From Bullera alba (Eukaryota > Basidiomycota > Tremellomycetes > Tremellales > Bulleraceae): a DNA stretch of 64,000 bases. Location: the NCBI GenBank assembly GCA_001600095.1, contig BCIX01000001.1, positions 5,109,198 to 5,173,197 on the forward strand, in the 5' to 3' direction. A model generated the notes under the pieces. The model was not told the DNA's origin. It saw nothing but the letters and a program-made list of their open reading frames with translations, and searched no databases. A program made the position numbers and the translations under genes. Each line of letters begins with the position of its first letter. The stretch's first letter is position 1. Shown here piece by piece: positions 22,548 through 33,512 of this stretch.

Positions 22548-25500
22548 CTATGTCTCATAATCTTCGCTGTAGATGGCGATATGCCCGCGCTTGTCTCCGT
22601 GACGAATCTTGGCAGGGGAGATGTGTTTGGAGACCAAATTTCGAACGACGGTATTGAGGGTGACGGGGCCGCAAGCTGAAAGCGAGTCAGCGGAAACCCT
22701 TACATGCAATGAACGCTGCACTCACTGGCTACGATAATGGCGCCTTGAGCCCTGTCAATCTCCTCCTCGAGGACCTGTCCCAATTTCGGTTTCCCCGGTC
22801 TCGCCATTTCCGACATGATCATCATACTCGCGTGATCGGCCTGATTGAGCCATAGGCCAGCATCATACTCCTTTGCCGTGGCGAGTGGTTCTTCAATCAA
22901 CACCATACTGTCCGTTCTTGATGCTCTCGACATGAGCCCCCGGACCGATTCTCCAGCGACGGATTGGGCGTCGTCAAAGTTGATAGAGGGGCTCGGGGAT
23001 GGATGCCTGAACCCTCCTGCTAAGAAACCGGCTTCGCCAGAAGTGGCGTATGGATCGAATCGACCGTATGTCGAGTCGGCTATCGATCTATACGACTGCC
23101 TCCTCCAGTCTTCCCCGGATGCAATTGGGTGTGGTGCGGCTAGATGACCAGGATGACCGTGTCCACCTGCCTCTTCTTGCCCTGCTTGGAGGTATGACTG
23201 CCGCAGCGAGGTTTTTGAGTACGAAGGGGAAAGGAGAGAATTGTCGTAGCCTTTGGACATGCGAGGTGGCGATGCGGTCTCTTGGCGAGGAGGTATACCG
23301 TTCGAGACATCGACAATGAGACCAGGTGAATCGCTTACTGACAGACCAGATTGTACTCGCCTGCCGTTGAGGAATGGTATGCTGGATTTCCTCCGTGGCG
23401 ATAAGGGCGATGCTCCACCTCCTATACCCAACTCGGCCTGCTTCTTCGCTTTACGCTTCTTTGCTCTTCGCATCTTGCCCTGTTTTTGCAGCGCCTGGGA
23501 CAGGTGCTGTTCCGCAGGATCGGCCACATCCTCCTCATCGTCGTAATTCGTAAGATCGATCACATCGGCATACTGCGTCGAGGCGGCACTCAAAGCACCC
23601 GCGGCGCCGTCATCCACGTCATTTTCCAACGTCTCCATGGGCGAGATGGATTCGGTGCTCATATCGCTAGAAACGCTCATGTCACTATCGCTCGACCCCC
23701 GGCGAAGGGTTTTCGCGAATCGAGGCTGAGGTAGATCGAAAGCACCATCGTCGTATCGCATCGTGGGGGCGGGACCTGTCGGAGCATTGGTGATGAAGAT
23801 GCTGATCTCGAGTTGAGCTGCCGTCAACATGCCCTGACAGCGGTACAGCTGTCCTGCCACCCAAGCTATCTCCGCATACTCTCGTGCGACCCAGCAAAAT
23901 CGAATCCTCTGCGTCCGCGTCTTGCTCGAGGGGTTTTGCTGATTCCGTCTGATGATCTGGCACGCATGTTCACAGATGGCAGTGCCGAAACTGACGCCGC
24001 TTCCTCCACAAATGACCAGAATAGTGGACCATTCGTTCCATCGTACTCGAGCGGCAGAACCGAACGGTCCGTCCACCCACGCTCGGACATATATTGGGGG
24101 GGCGACAGCTTCCGTCTCGTGACTGCCCTTGACGCCTTGCAGCGACAATCTCTCGTTCTTCTGAGCGAGCACACCCATCGACGCAAGCGATCTCGATCGG
24201 ACGAGGTCGTACAGTCGTCTCGTCATTCCTTTTCTTGCCTTGACCAAAATAATGATCTCGTTGTCGCCGTCGTTATTCGTGATCGTGAAAGGGTGCGATT
24301 GTACTTTTGAGAGTTCGGGTAGGTAGAGAGAGCAACTCTGGCCAGGAGACCATTTGAAGGGCTTGGGCGGGCGGATAGTGAGGCGGACCGTACGAGAAGG
24401 GAGTAGTTGCGCCTGCGCAAATCCGATCGGTATCTCTGGCGTAGGTGCCAGTATCGATCGACCATCGTATGAACCGCTGGGCGTCATAGCGATGGAAGCT
24501 GCGGGTGCAAGGTGAGACTGCCCGGACGGCGAGTTGCCTCGAGACATAGACGTAGACGATCTGTGGGCGTAGCTCTGATCAGGCATACCCCGAGCCAACA
24601 GCGCAGAGCCGGCGCTTCCTGCCCTCACATGACCCTCGGCGGCGTATGGATCGACATACCGCTGGTCATACGATCCCAGGGGTTGAAGCGAGCCGTCGTC
24701 GTAGAAACCTGCGTGACTGACTCGGCGACCGAATTCTTGATTGGATTGACCAGTCTGCCAGTTGTTGCTCTGGTCCATAGTGCTGGGTATCCTAGGGAGT
24801 GTCTTGGTCTCGTAGGGGTTAATCGATGCGTCCATTGCCGGCTTGAATTCCTGCATTCCATACGACTGGTCATCGACTGGGACAGTGGAGTATGGCCGGC
24901 CAGCTTGCACGTCGGACCCTAGATTTCTTCTACTCTTCGCACCCATCAAACCGTTGGTATGGGCGAATCTAATGAACCGGGTGACTCTCTCTATTGCCCA
25001 GAGGCCTGCAGCCGCTGCGATCCAGTACCACAATACAGGATGGTGAACGACACAAGCGACCAATGTCAAGAGGACCAAGACCACATGGGCAATGTAGAAG
25101 AACTCGTACCTGTTCTTTCTTACAGGTCGCAGACTGAACACCATGACCGCTGTCATTGCAGCATAGGCCACGCAACCAAAGATGAAACGGTAGCTGTTCC
25201 AGATGAAAATCCATGTGGGTTTGCCGTTACGCTGGTCCTTGAATAGTTGTATCGTCCATAGGACAACGTGTGCAGTTGTGAGGGCCCATACTAGCCAAGC
25301 AGTGGCTCGATGTAGCATTTGCAGTTTATCCGAGTGCAGATGTGCGAGCGGACGCCAAGCGAGAAGGTTGGCGGGTGTCGTCTTGAGCGCAAACAGGACC
25401 ACAAGGGGTATCAAGGCGAAAGCCATGAAGCCGAAGCGAGACCCCAGCGTCCACCAGGATTTGCCTATCGTGCCAGTCGGAGAGGTCGGTGATACTAGTC

Positions 25501-26196
25501 GTTTGGTGAAACTGGTCGAGAAGTCGAGTACGGATGACGCTGGAGCGATATAATCTGATCCTATCAAGCTGAAGACCAGGGTGATGACCGCGATGAGGAC
25601 GAATGTCAGAATCAGGCCATTGGACGGCAGCGCTCTATTCCGCCTTCCGGGCTTCTTGGATCCAATAGTGTGTCGCCTCATGGCGAACTTTGCCCAAGCG
25701 GATCCCAACGAGCCTCCCGACAGCCGCAGGTGGTGTGCCAGAGCGAACAGAATCGCAAATACAGCAAGGGCGATCCATAGCAGAAAGGCCCAGCGATACG
25801 AGGGCGTACTATGTATACTGTCAGTTGAATGTGCGCTTCCAAGTTTGCCAGATCTCGATCTCACCTCATCATGTGAGCTTTTAGGTAGGCCCATGCATAG
25901 TCGGAGTCGCTCGATCCTGTCGTTCCTCCGCCTGTAGGAGTGCTCTGCGGAGATTATCAGTCGCAGAACAGGATACATCATTTTTGTACCTGTTACTCAC
26001 CACTACCGGACCTGAAAAGCATGTCAACATTAGCTTCTCGGGAAAACACCTGTACGCGCGACAGGCAGATCATACACTCACTCGTGACACTCCCAGTAAC
26101 TTGTACAGCGGGCGGATAGTTTGTGACCTGCTTGAACGGCGGGACATAGACTCCAGAAGGCTGTACCTCTGCGGTAGTCGCACCTGTGACTGTCAT
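22548..26196 (-). CDS. ferric reductase/NADPH-oxidase-type transmembrane flavocytochrome with long inserts
   Basis: Membrane flavocytochrome that moves electrons from NADPH through FAD and two hemes to an extracellular acceptor, normally ferric iron. I join exons from ATG 26196 (MTVTGATTAEVQPSG) through a short exon (PVV...) and SDSDYAWAYLKAHMM to the large exon (about 22715-25805), then a last exon beginning CGPVTLN; stop at 22548, about 1,138 aa. Membrane segments begin YRWAFLLWIALAVFAILFAL. Heme-ligand histidines sit in LHRATAWLVWALTTAHVVLW and HVVLVLLTLVACVVHHPVLW. FAD motif HPFT (about 24290), NADPH motif CGGSGVSFG (about 24000), C-terminal CGP. Two disordered inserts, about 160-190 aa before the FAD domain and about 300 aa before CGP, make it far longer than the usual 600-750 aa. 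Substrate is not determined by sequence. Confidence 0.87.
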
Positions 26197-26688
26197 CTCG
26201 AGCTGTTCATTCGCTGCGACGCGCAGGACACGAGCTGGACCGAGATTATCGCGACAGTTCGTGGAGGCGCTTTGAGAGGTGTCGTGTGTATTATATACCT
26301 CTGTAACCTGTGCTGGCTGTCACAGACTGGACCTATACCTGTACAACAGAAGCGAGTGCGAGCATGGTGTAGACAGAGAGTATAGACGAGCAGAAGTTGT
26401 CGCCTATAAAAATAGAACTGACACCGTACAGCTTTCTCTGTTCCTGAGAGAAGTGACGAAACCCTCGTGTTTGGCTGTGTTTACCCCGCATCAGACCCAG
26501 AATGCGGGGTAATAGAGAAACCACGGAATCAAATTGTACCCCCCTTGGACATGCTCGCCCACACCCGAAAATTCAAGGCGAGCTGATGATGGCGATGAGA
26601 GCAAGTCGAGTAGCGTCAGAGAGGTCAAGAAGGTCACTAAGCAATTCATCACCGCTTCGCCCCACTGCAAGAACAGCACCTCTTCGAA
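26197..26688. promoter_or_regulatory. divergent promoter ferric reductase/uS10m with a perfect inverted repeat
   Basis: 492 bp between two start codons. It carries a perfect 11-bp inverted repeat, TTACCCCGCAT at 26481-26491 and ATGCGGGGTAA at 26502-26512, with a 10-nt spacer. A single TTATC (GATAA on the reductase strand) lies near 26246; GATA factors regulate iron genes in fungi, but one site is weak evidence. No gene seen. Confidence 0.55.
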
Positions 26689-27970
26689 ATGACTCATGCT
26701 AGCAGAGCCGTCGCTCAGTTGGCCAACAGGACGAGCAGTCTCCTTCAGCCAATAGCATCTTCGTCTCGGCACTATGCGTGAGTTCCGTGTCAATCCGAGC
26801 TCATTTTCAGAATGCTGATCCGACACATCGCATAGTACTGCTGTCGGAACGAGTCAGAGCAGATCGCAATCTGCTATCGATCAAGGCTCCTCATCGACAC
26901 CTGCCATTCCAGAGGTCGAGACCAGGGGTCTGAGCTCTCAGTCACTTCAATTCGAGGATATCAGCATCCTCAGGCGCAGAGATCTATATAAGGGAAAGGC
27001 CGAGAAGAAAGGCTTTCTCGTCGCCACACTACGTCTATCCGCTCATCACACTTTCAATCTCGAGCTCTACACTCAATTCGCTCTTCAGGCAGCCACCCAC
27101 CTCGGCATCGTCACCGAGGGACCAATCCTATTGCCCAGGACGAAAGAGCTCATCACCGTGCTCAAAGGTCCGTTTGTGCACAAGAAAGCGCAGGAGAACT
27201 TCGAGAGGCGACACTATCATCGAGAGATCAGACTCTACAATGCCAACAAACAAGTAGTCGATCTCTATCTCCGATACCTCAAGCGGAATGGAATTGCGGG
27301 CGTTGGAATGAGGGCCAAGGTGCACGAATACGTTCAGTACGGGTTCGCAGGCAAGGAGATCGAGGTGCTGGAGCAGCAATTCGATGAGCAGTCCCTGAAA
27401 GACGCTACGGAGAAGCTCTTGACCAAGCTCAACGAAGAGGAGATTGCTCAACTGGTGACAGAAAAGAATGTGGCAGCGAAGAAGGTGGAGAGGTCGATAG
27501 CGGAGTCGGCAAAGAAGGAGGCGGCACTGGACCGCAAGCAAGCTGAGATATCAGCCAGAGCCGCTGCTAGTGAAGCTGCTGAGGGAGAATCTGTCGAGGA
27601 GAAGTCCAAGGCCGAGACGGAATCCGCCACCACAGAGCCGCTGCCAACCGAGAAGACCGATAGCTCTTCTCCGTCCTCCCAGACCGACGCGCATCCCCAT
27701 CCATCCACACTGATCAACAACGATCTGCCCGAGCCCACTCCCGCTCAAGCGGAGGAGATAGAACTCGCCAAAAAGAGCGCTTTGGACGTCGCTACTGCCA
27801 AGTCTGGTCCCACGATCGAGTCGGTCGGAGCTGCTGCGGGAGGCACCCCAGATGCGACAGGTGTCGACATTGGATCCATGCCCGTGATCAAAACGGACGA
27901 CAAGGCGGACAAGAAGGCGGCTAAAACGAAGAAGGTTCCAAAGACCTCAAAGTCGAAGAAAGCCGAGTAG
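26689..27970 (+). CDS. RSM10: mitochondrial ribosomal protein uS10m (Rsm10-like) with long C-terminal extension
   Basis: Small-subunit mitoribosome protein. ATG at 26689 gives an Arg/Ser-rich, acid-free presequence (MTHASRAVAQLANRTSSLLQ) and a 58-nt intron follows. The uS10 fold runs from LVATLRLSAHHTFNLELYTQ (about 27015) through LPRTKELITVLKGPFVHKKAQENFERR (two pieces of the S10 signature, 27130-27210) to YLKRNGIAGVGMRAKVHEYVQYG (about 27275-27350). It then continues for about 200 residues of Ala/Glu/Lys-rich helix and low-complexity sequence ending in Lys-rich KKVPKTSKSKKAE. About 408 aa against roughly 200-250 for typical fungal uS10m. The extension is in the same frame without any intron. 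Confidence 0.88.
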
Positions 27971-28203
27971 ATACAGTTTAGGCAGCATCAGGAGCGGTCG
28001 TAGGAGTCGTAGGAGTTGGTTCACGCCTTGTCAGGGCAGGGATCGCACGCGAGCAGTCATCATGAGCCAGCATCACGTCTAAGGCGTAACACATCGAAGC
28101 CGACCGTGAAGCTAGATAGATGCCTCTATGCATCACAAGTGCACGACTGCTATGATACATATACAATAATACAAGGTCGCCCTCAAGATGTCCTTCATCG
28201 CGT

Positions 28204-29460
28204 CTATGTCAACGCACCCTCGTCCTCCTCCAGAGCTTTCTTTATTCTCAGCAAAACGCCAGTCTTCCAGTTGTCCAGCTTGGTGACCTGGTCGTACTGG
28301 AACACGGCGGCGGTGAACCTCTCCACATCTGCCTCTTCGCAAGCCTGCATACACTCGTGCGCGAACTTGGCCTCTCTCGTCGAGGGGAAGGTGACGTCTT
28401 TCTGGGCAAACACGTCGAGCAGTCTTTGCGTGGTGACGAGGTCCTACGTAGGTGTTAGCTTGTAGTCGCTCCAAGAAGCGCGTACTGTAGCTAACTCACT
28501 CCCATGGCCATCGAACACAATGCCGCTCTCAGCCAGTACTCCTTGACACTGTACTTTGTCAAAGCACTTGTCAAACTCCAGTCCGCGACAGTCTGATACA
28601 GCTCCATTGACCGCTGGTAGTCTTGCAAGTCGGCTGATAGCTCCGCTGCCTGTTGGTAGCACTGGTTTGCGGTTCTAGCACAAAATTCAGCTAATCTACA
28701 ACAAACCAAGTTTATAGCAGACTTACGCGTTGGCATCTTCCTGCTTGTACCACTCTCCGGCCCTGACGAACGAGTCTCTCGCCTTCGCCACGTCTAGGTT
28801 GTCTTGAGCGTATATTTGGCCGATCTAGAGGATAGTGTGAGTAAGCCGTCCTCACACCTTGGCAGGATTACACACCTCCTTCTCCCTGTCAGCGGCTTGC
28901 CTAAAGCTGCCGGCCTGCACTAGCAGCTTGATACACTGATGTAGAGCAGTAACAGCGGCTGAACAATAATCAACGATCAGTCATACTCCAGAACAGCGTC
29001 AGGAGCTTGACTCACCTTCCGGGTTACTCTTCTTGTAACTCTTGGCAGCATTGTGAAAAGCGTTCATGGCGTCGTTCATCTCATTGGCCTGTTGTCGACA
29101 CGCTGCCTCTCTGGAGGACACTATCAGCCTCGACTTCAACGCTGTTGGGACGCTGCGAAGGCCAGCCTGTGCACTGCAACGCACCTCTCGAAAGCTTGGC
29201 CAGATTCGTTCCATTTCTTCTCTACTTTGAATGCATTTGCTGCCTGACGAGTCACATTGTCAGCTCCTGACCGTCATCACCTGGGCACCCCTACACCAGC
29301 TGCAGCAGATCTAGAATGCTCGGTGCGTCTCCTCACTCACGTGCTGAAACAAGTCACCCGCCTCTTCCCACTTCGAGCTCGAACTCCCGAACCATCCCAC
29401 TGATGAAGATGCCTTTTTCTCCGCTTTGGCGAGATACTCCTCAGCTTGCGATTTGCCCAT
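28204..29460 (-). CDS. SEC17: alpha-SNAP, SNARE-disassembly adaptor
   Basis: Adaptor that recruits the ATPase Sec18/NSF to SNARE bundles after membrane fusion. ATG at 29460 (MGKSQAEEYLAKAEKKA). The all-helical TPR-like solenoid reads through short exons: KWEEAGDLFQHAANAFK, AAACRQQANEMNDAMNAFHNAAKSY, ANQCYQQAAELSADLQDYQRSMELY, and WLRAALCSMAMGDLVTTQRLLD. It ends with the conserved TKLDNWKTGVLLRIKKALEE and an acidic tail (EDEGALT), the part that stimulates Sec18. About 290 aa, normal for the family, with six or so introns. Convergent with uS10m. Confidence 0.93.
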
Positions 29461-29850
29461 GTTCGATTGGTGTCTTGTTTGTTGATTTCTGCTTCTTGTC
29501 GCGACGCCTAGCTTAGATGACTTGTCTTGATGCTCTCCGACACAGCAGGGTGGACCTCGTAGACGTCATGCTCTGGAGATACGCGCTGGATGGTTCGGGA
29601 ATATTCGGCGATTTGCCACCCAACATTCTGCGTGGCACCGGATTTCAAGATGCCATTCTGAGCGTCCGTGTTGTTGCAATTCATGTTCTGACCTCACTGC
29701 AATTCGACCTGTAACATCGACCAATACAACGAACCGCGAACAAGAAGCAAGTCAGACAGATCGCTTGCCGCCATACAAAGGCAAGAGAACGCCAAAACGT
29801 CCGATCATACAAGGAACTCGTCGCGAATTGAAGTGTAGACATTCGACAAC
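29461..29850. other. divergent intergenic region SEC17/U2AF1
   Basis: 390 bp promoter region between two start codons. No repeat, RNA gene or further open frame that I can support. Confidence 0.5.
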
Positions 29851-30804
29851 ATGGCATCTCATCTAGCTCATATCTTGTAAGTCGCGCGTAGACACGATGA
29901 AATTCTATGCTGACTCTTACTGCAGCGGTACCGAACAGGACCGAGTAAATTGCTCGTTCTACCTGAAAATCGGAGCTTGCAGACATGGCGATAGATGTTC
30001 AAGGTGAGTAGCTGTGTGGGTGATTGTGACTAAGCTAATCTTGTTCCTCTGGAACCGCAGGAAGCACATCAAACCGCAGTTCTCACAAACGATAATGCTG
30101 CCAAATGTGTACAACAACCCCGGCCACACGACAGAAGGACAAGGATTGTCGAAACAGGAGCTGCAATCGGATTTTGATCGATTCTACGAGGATATCTTCA
30201 TCGAATTCTGCAGTTATGGTCATCTCCTTGAGCTTCACGTAAGCATCCCTCCTGCCTCATACTTTGAAGAGGGCTGACAGTGCTTGTTAGGTCTGCGACA
30301 ATGTCGGTGATCATCTGCAGGGGAACGTCTATGCTAGATTCGAATGGGAGGCCGAAGCTACGAAAGCCGTAGATTCGCTCAATGATAGGTGGTACGCCAT
30401 GAAGCCACTACACGCGGAGTTGTCCCCTGTCAGTGATTTCCGAGAAGCCTGCTGCAGGCAGAACGAAATGGGAGAGTGTAATAGAGCTGGGTGAGTACCT
30501 CTCAGTTAAAAAACGCTCTATGCCTGGACTAAACTGACACAACCCTAGATTCTGCAACTTCATGCACTTGTTCCACCCATCGAAATCGCTCGTAGCATCG
30601 TTACAGGCGTCGCAGAGGTTGTCACGCAGGAAAGCAGCGGCAAGTGGGAAGGGAGCCGATGCGAATCAGGATATGGGCTGGACACCTAGCTCGGCGACAG
30701 TGGGACGGGATGACGGACCGGGCGGATGGCAACCACCCAGCTCGGATCGGGATAGGAATGGGGATCTTGGCTGGGTCCCTGGGCGAAGAGACGACAGGTA
30801 CTAG
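29851..30804 (+). CDS. U2AF1: U2AF small subunit (U2AF35) splicing factor
   Basis: Recognises the 3' splice-site AG together with the large U2AF subunit. ATG at 29851 (MASHLAHI). First CCCH zinc finger: [18 protein letters not shown] with KHIKP after an intron. The U2AF-homology RRM follows ([27 protein letters not shown] in parts, [25 protein letters not shown]), then the second CCCH finger ([25 protein letters not shown]). The tail has no Arg/Ser domain and instead carries three GW-x-P units (GWTPSS, GWQPPS, GWVPGR). Five exons, about 240 aa. Convergent with the CCCH gene. Confidence 0.93.
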
Positions 30805-31110
30805 AAGGAGGATCATCACACCGCCCAAGCACAATTTGTTGCGCGTCCGCCGGCCTGTGCATAGGAAAGCAGCAAAAGGACCAAGCAAGGTCATCGTTAA
30901 CACGGGTTCGTTGAATTATCACGTGGGTCATCTCGTTCAACGAGTCAATTGTATTTTCATAACATGCATCGTGTGACATGTACGGATAACATCTTCATGA
31001 TGTCTCGATGGGTATCTTTTCGTAAAGGAGTCTCTCGTTACTCGTAGCCATGAGACTAGGATGCACTATGTGCTGGAATTGAGCTTGTTGAATGGTCTAT
31101 GCGACAATGT
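30805..31110. other. convergent 3' intergenic region
   Basis: About 300 bp between the U2AF1 and CCCH stops; 3' UTRs only, nothing else seen. Confidence 0.45.
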
Positions 31111-33120
31111 CTAGAACAAGGTCTTCGTCGTCTTTGGGAGTAGGGGGTCGGCCAGATCAGTCATGTCCCACTCTTTCCTCTCGTAGTCTCCGACTATGGT
31201 CAAGTGTGCCCTGATCACTCACCTTCACTGTCCTCGTCATCGTCCTCTTCTTCGCTGTCCCCACTCTCGCCATCATCCTCGCTGGCATTCTCCTCGCCCG
31301 ACTCGTGTCCCTGATCGACGGGATGCGGCTCCATATCCTCGTCCCCGTCCTCCTCGGCTCCATCCTCTTCCTCGCTCGAAACGACAGGAGGTGACCCCTG
31401 GTCGAAGTTGATAAAAGCCGTTCCGTCCTCGAACGACTTGATCCCTCCATCCGCCGTGACGTCTTTCTCGTAAGTCACGACATCCCCTGCCAACGCGGCC
31501 TCCCTCTGCTTGCCCTTCTCCGCTCGAAGGACATGCCTCAATCCGCATTTCCCGCCCTTTGAACATGTGCCTTTCTCCCGCCACTCGCCGCACTCCCAGA
31601 CATGCAGTTTGGGACAAGTGCCTGCTGGCGTCACGTCGCAGTAACCCTCTTGAGTGAAGCTCTCGCAGATGGGCGCATTGTCAGCAACTTTGACATGGGG
31701 GTAGAGACAGTCAGAGCCATTTCGACAGGTCTGCGTGGCTTGAAAGTGAACACAGGAGGGCGTGTTGTGCGGTGAGGGCGCGTGTGATAGTGGGCATGTG
31801 GCCAGGGTATTTGGACACGTTCCGCGTAAAAACTTTGGGCATATCGATAATCGATCGGGGTTGTGGGCGTATGGACAAGTGAGTGCTCGATTACAGCGAC
31901 CTAGACCGCGTGAGTGAGCACAATTCATGTTCTGTGCCCAAGCGCGGTATTCCGAGCTGCCTTCATAGTTGATTGCTTCGTGTTCAAGGACATACCTGTC
32001 TTGGTGAAATACCGACACGGCGTGGTTGCCAATTTCGACCTAGCTAGTTAGCACCATACTGCACGACAAGCACGCCTCACCTCTTCGACTGCACAAGATT
32101 TCCGCCTCGAGTTCTCCGATAATCATTTCCTCCGTAGCTCAGCTTGCGTCTAGTCGGGGTGTCTTCGCTGGCGCTGGTGCCAGTCTTGGTAACGGGCGAT
32201 ACTTCTAAAAGGTAGACCGTGATATCAGCTAAGACGTTCTCGTCTACAATTGGCGACACGGAGCTGACCTCCTATCCTGGCGAGCTTTTTGCCTCCTTGT
32301 TCGAATTGGAAGATCACGCCGTCTATCACGACTCGTTGACCCTCACTCGTCGAAGCAGAGCTAAGGACCTGGACATTCGCCGGTATTCTAGACTTCTTGA
32401 CCTTGGGCTTCGGAGGGAGAGATTTGAGATGATTACTGTGCCGTCAAGTTCAGCTCCGGAGACACTCGACGTCATCGTTGAAGTGATGCTTACCTCTTCT
32501 TCTCCGTCATCAAGCTCATATTGCCTCTCTTACTCATTCCTTTGACCCAATTCTGCTCCACCACCGGTGCGGATGGGACCACCTCCGCATGCTTTGGCTT
32601 TGGGGACGGACTAGGGGACACTTCACCTGCCTCTTTCTCGATGTCTTTGACTGGGCTGGCCCGGCTCGGACCCGCTTGTGCGTTCGATTGAGATGCGAGG
32701 GGCAGTGGTGACGCTGTACCGGAAGTCGAGGACGGCTGTAGGGCGGGACTACTACCAGCTTTGGCGGCACTATTGGCAGCTCTCAAGTCGAGACCATATG
32801 ATCCGCCCCTTCCTCTGCCTCTACCTCTATTATTGCCCCTCGAGCCTCTGAAGGACCCCCGGGCGTATGGGTGGTGATGGTGGTGATGGCTGGGTGCAGG
32901 GTTGGTAGCATGCCTCGATATGGCACCTGTGAAGTCGTCAGTACACGTTCTGCACTATTCCTGCCAGTGAAGTGACGAATGCTCAGTCCAACAACATACA
33001 GGAAGCAATGTAATGAGGGCTGCTTGAGGGGCCACGGAGTACGGATGACTCACCTGAGAGTTTAGCTATTTCCTGCTGCAACAACAGTTTCTGCTTCTCT
33101 GCCGCGGAGATGGGCGGCAT
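31111..33120 (-). CDS. five-finger CCCH zinc protein, ZC3H3/Red5-like
   Basis: Nuclear RNA-binding protein. ATG at 33120 (MPPISAAEKQKLLLQQEIAKL). The second exon has a six-His run and an RG-rich stretch (about 32800-32880), then a Ser/Pro/Ala-rich linker with a conserved-looking NWVKGMSKRGNMSL (about 32500-32550). Five CCCH fingers (C-x7/8-C-x5/7-C-x3-H) follow between about 31940 and 31530, including CAHSRGLGRCNRALTCPYAH and CGEWREKGTCSKGGKCGLRH. Five fingers in this order match human ZC3H3 and fission-yeast Red5, a component of the nuclear machinery that removes meiotic mRNAs; function here is by homology. The C-terminus is strongly acidic. The last exon (ending DLADPLLPKTTKTLF, stop about 31111) is my best guess; another frame could extend slightly further. 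Confidence 0.8.
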
Positions 33121-33512
33121 GTTGAGAGTATGAGAGCCACGTGGAGCTGTTCAGTCTGAGCTTGCCTGTGTGTTGTTAGTTGGACAGTGCTCGAGATGAA
33201 CGGAGGACCAAGTGAGCCTGTGACTGTGAGGAGCTCGATGTGAGCTCGAAGGAGTTTGCCACCGGTTGTTGATCTAACGTAACCAAAATTTCCGACGTCC
33301 TGTGTCCTCTGTCTCTGACTCTCTGCCAGTGGCGTCGGCCTATTGGCCAGGCGTCCTGCTATACATGGGTAGACATAGCTCCAGTACTACAGGTGGCCGT
33401 GTCAGGGATCTGAGAGTCTACACGCTTGACTGGACTTTGGGCCTACACTACCATCTCCTGGCAGCAAGTTCGCATCTCGTCTGAGTCCACCCACAGTCGT
33501 CGCACCAGCAAC
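33121..33512. other. divergent intergenic region CCCH protein/methyltransferase
   Basis: 392 bp between two start codons. CT-rich around 33300-33330. No repeat or extra gene that I can support. Confidence 0.45.

Noticed and set aside
14996..24500. REC8 as part of a meiotic gene cluster with the ZC3H3/Red5-like gene
   Set aside because: They are about 13 kb apart with unrelated genes between; fungal gene order gives no support for functional clustering here.
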